DNA from: an uncultured SAR116 cluster alpha proteobacterium
Lineage (GTDB): Bacteria > Pseudomonadota > Alphaproteobacteria > Puniceispirillales > Marisalimonadaceae
Direction of reading: 5' to 3'
Assembly: GCA_902625215.1 (NCBI GenBank)
Contig: CACOAO010000001.1
Span: forward strand, 62,001-126,000
Length of the DNA: 64,000 bases
In this document: positions 62,593-64,000 of the stretch, piece after piece
Layout of the letters: every line of letters starts with the position of its first letter
Position numbering within the stretch: the first letter of the stretch is position 1
Program-made: the position numbers and the translations under genes
Notes under the pieces: model-generated
Seen by the model: the letters and a program-made list of their open reading frames with translations, nothing else
Database searches by the model: none
What the model was told of the DNA's origin: nothing

Positions 62593-63339
62593 TTGGATAT
62601 AAAAAATAAGGTTTCATCCCAAGATAATGTGCGTGGTGCAATGATTTTTGAATTTTTTAGCCCTGGAATACCAATAATACTTAAAAACTCTGGATGCGAA
62701 TTTATAATTTTTGACATGGAGCATGGAGGACTATCATTAGAGCAATTTAAAACTCTTGCTTTAATATCTAAAGCTCATCAAATAGCACCATTAATTAGAA
62801 TTCCTGAAGTGAGTTACAATTATATAGCTAGAGCTTTAGATTTAGGTGCTGCTGGCATTATGACACCAATGGTAAATACACCTGACGATGTATTAAGAAT
62901 TGTTCAATCATCTAAATATCCTCCACTAGGCAAACGTGGTGCAGGTTTTGGTTTTGCACATGATGATTATATCAATAAAGATCCTTTGTTATATATTAAA
63001 AAAGCAAATGAAACTCTAATTAACATAATTCAAATAGAGTCAAAAATAGCTCTTGAAAATGTCAGAGAAATAGCATCAATAGATGGTGTGGACTGTTTAT
63101 GGGTTGGACATTTCGATTTGACTAATTTTCTAGGTATTCCAGGAGATTTTAATTCAAAAATCTATTTAGAAGCAATAAATGAGATTGTTGTTGCTGCAAA
63201 ATCTAATAATAAAAGCCTTGGAATAATGGTTAATAATAAAGAAGAATTATTAACTTATTCAAAACTTGGTTTTAATATGATCGCAGTTGGAACAGAAATG
63301 AATATTTTATCTAGATCAATTGCTCAAATTTTAAAATAA
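62593..63339 (+). CDS. HpcH/HpaI-family aldolase
   Basis: The 248-residue TIM-barrel protein matches class II pyruvate aldolases that cleave 2-keto-3-deoxy acids. It has FIIFDMEHGGLSLEQ, PLIRIPEVSYNYIARALDLGA and GIMTPMVNTPDD, then QIESKIALENV with the metal-binding glutamate and DCLWVGHFDLTNFLG with the metal-binding aspartate. The start is TTG 62593 after AGGAG (62581-62585). Flanked by two 2-hydroxyacid dehydrogenases, it suggests a sugar-acid or hydroxyacid breakdown operon. Confidence 0.9.
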   Translation: MDIKNKVSSQDNVRGAMIFEFFSPGIPIILKNSGCEFIIFDMEHGGLSLEQFKTLALISKAHQIAPLIRIPEVSYNYIARALDLGAAGIMTPMVNTPDDVLRIVQSSKYPPLGKRGAGFGFAHDDYINKDPLLYIKKANETLINIIQIESKIALENVREIASIDGVDCLWVGHFDLTNFLGIPGDFNSKIYLEAINEIVVAAKSNNKSLGIMVNNKEELLTYSKLGFNMIAVGTEMNILSRSIAQILK

Positions 63340-63370
63340 ATTTGATCATGGAAATTATGGGAGTTAAATT

Positions 63371-64000
63371 ATGTTTAAAGTTGGTATTTCAGGAGATTTA
63401 TTAAATAGTGATGATGAACCATGCTTTGGTAAAGGACCATTAAATCTTTTAAATGAAAGAAAAGATGTTGAAATAACTTGGATGGATAAATCAATACTTG
63501 AATTAAATCCTGAAATGACTTCAAAATTCGATGCAATCCTTTTAAATTTACCAAAAGCAAATGCAAATTGTGTTTCACAATCAAATTGTAGATTAAAACT
63601 GATTTCTAGATTTGGAGTAGGCTTTGATTCTGTTGATATTGAATTCATGAAAAGCAAAAATATTATAGTAACAAATACCCCAAATGCAGTTCGAAGACCT
63701 GTTGCCGTAGCCGCTCTTACAATGATATTTGCTGCTGCAGGGAAATTATTACAAAAAAATTACCTTGTAAGAAATGATATTTGGAACGAAAGAACAAATT
63801 ATATGGGTATTGGTTTAGCAAAAAAAACATTAGGCGTTATAGGAGTTGGAAATATTGGTGCTGAAACAATAAAGTTGTCTAAGCCTTTTTTTAATAATAT
63901 TTTAGCTTATGATCCTTATAAATCTAAAACCCAACTATCCAAAATAGGTGCGATTAAGGTTAATCTAATTGAATTAGCAAGTAAAAGTGATTTTATTGTG
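63371..64000 (+). CDS. D-isomer-specific 2-hydroxyacid dehydrogenase (3' end beyond window)
   Basis: The frame begins at ATG 63371 and is open for 210 codons to the last base. The N-terminal domain has LKLISRFGVGFDSVDIE and NIIVTNTPNAVRRPVA, as in phosphoglycerate dehydrogenase-like enzymes. The nucleotide-binding domain has LGVIGVGNIGAETI (about residues 155-168) followed by AYDPYKS, implying NAD preference. The catalytic histidine part is beyond the edge. It is 31 bases after the aldolase gene on the same strand. Confidence 0.87.
   Translation, partial: MFKVGISGDLLNSDDEPCFGKGPLNLLNERKDVEITWMDKSILELNPEMTSKFDAILLNLPKANANCVSQSNCRLKLISRFGVGFDSVDIEFMKSKNIIVTNTPNAVRRPVAVAALTMIFAAAGKLLQKNYLVRNDIWNERTNYMGIGLAKKTLGVIGVGNIGAETIKLSKPFFNNILAYDPYKSKTQLSKIGAIKVNLIELASKSDFIV

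Overview
The window is a gene-dense, AT-rich stretch (roughly one third G+C by eye) from a streamlined, probably marine alphaproteobacterium. Several things point to Alphaproteobacteria. Adk lies directly behind secY. The order RluC - HAD phosphatase - ATP12 chaperone is present. A ChvI/ChvG pair lies beside ahcY and tsaE. aroA - cmk - rpsA - ihfB runs into trpFBA - accD - folC, and a FYDLN-type (TIGR02300) protein sits divergent from aroA next to tRNA-Ala. Intergenic gaps are short, none exceeds about 230 bases, several convergent genes touch or overlap, and TTG starts are frequent. Genus cannot be set from the sequence alone. TGA, TAA and TAG are all used as stops, so the code is standard.

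Region 1 (1-3844) is accessory metabolism: a partial beta-hydroxyacid dehydrogenase, an EamA/DMT exporter, a short-chain dehydrogenase, a GNAT acetyltransferase and a Gfo/Idh/MocA oxidoreductase. It ends against the 3' end of tRNA-Thr(UGU). Region 2 (3850-36157) is the translation and transcription super-cluster: rlmB and trnT on the minus strand; then trnY, tuf, trnW, secE, nusG, rplKAJL, rpoBC, rpsL, rpsG, fusA, a second identical tuf, and the complete S10, spc and alpha operons (rpsJ to rplQ, including secY and adk). It closes with a strong intrinsic terminator. Visible control elements are an L10-type leader before rplJ, a hairpin plus T-run between rplL and rpoB, and sigma70-like promoters before rpsL and rpsM.

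Region 3 (36167-51889) is mixed housekeeping: a DUF429-like protein, RluC, a HAD phosphatase, ATP12, a small HEPN-like protein, LipB, tRNA-Leu(GAG), several small proteins, an orphan ABC ATPase, DNA polymerase I, the ChvI/ChvG two-component system, adenosylhomocysteinase, a frame-disrupted tsaE, exonuclease I and thioredoxin. Region 4 (51886-60903, minus strand) is one long collinear block: aroA, cmk, rpsA, ihfB, trpF, trpB, trpA, accD, folC. Region 5 (61044-64000, plus) has the TIGR02300 protein, tRNA-Ala(GGC), and a catabolic-looking trio: a D-2-hydroxyacid dehydrogenase, an HpcH/HpaI aldolase and a second, truncated 2-hydroxyacid dehydrogenase.

I found no CRISPR array, prophage, insertion sequence or clearly new multi-gene system. 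The most unusual signals are the tsaE reading-frame break exactly at a ten-A run, the loss of the HPrK/PTS genes from the ChvGI - ahcY neighbourhood, a ten-G run inside rplD, the perfect 1240-bp tuf repeats, and a solitary HEPN-like small protein.
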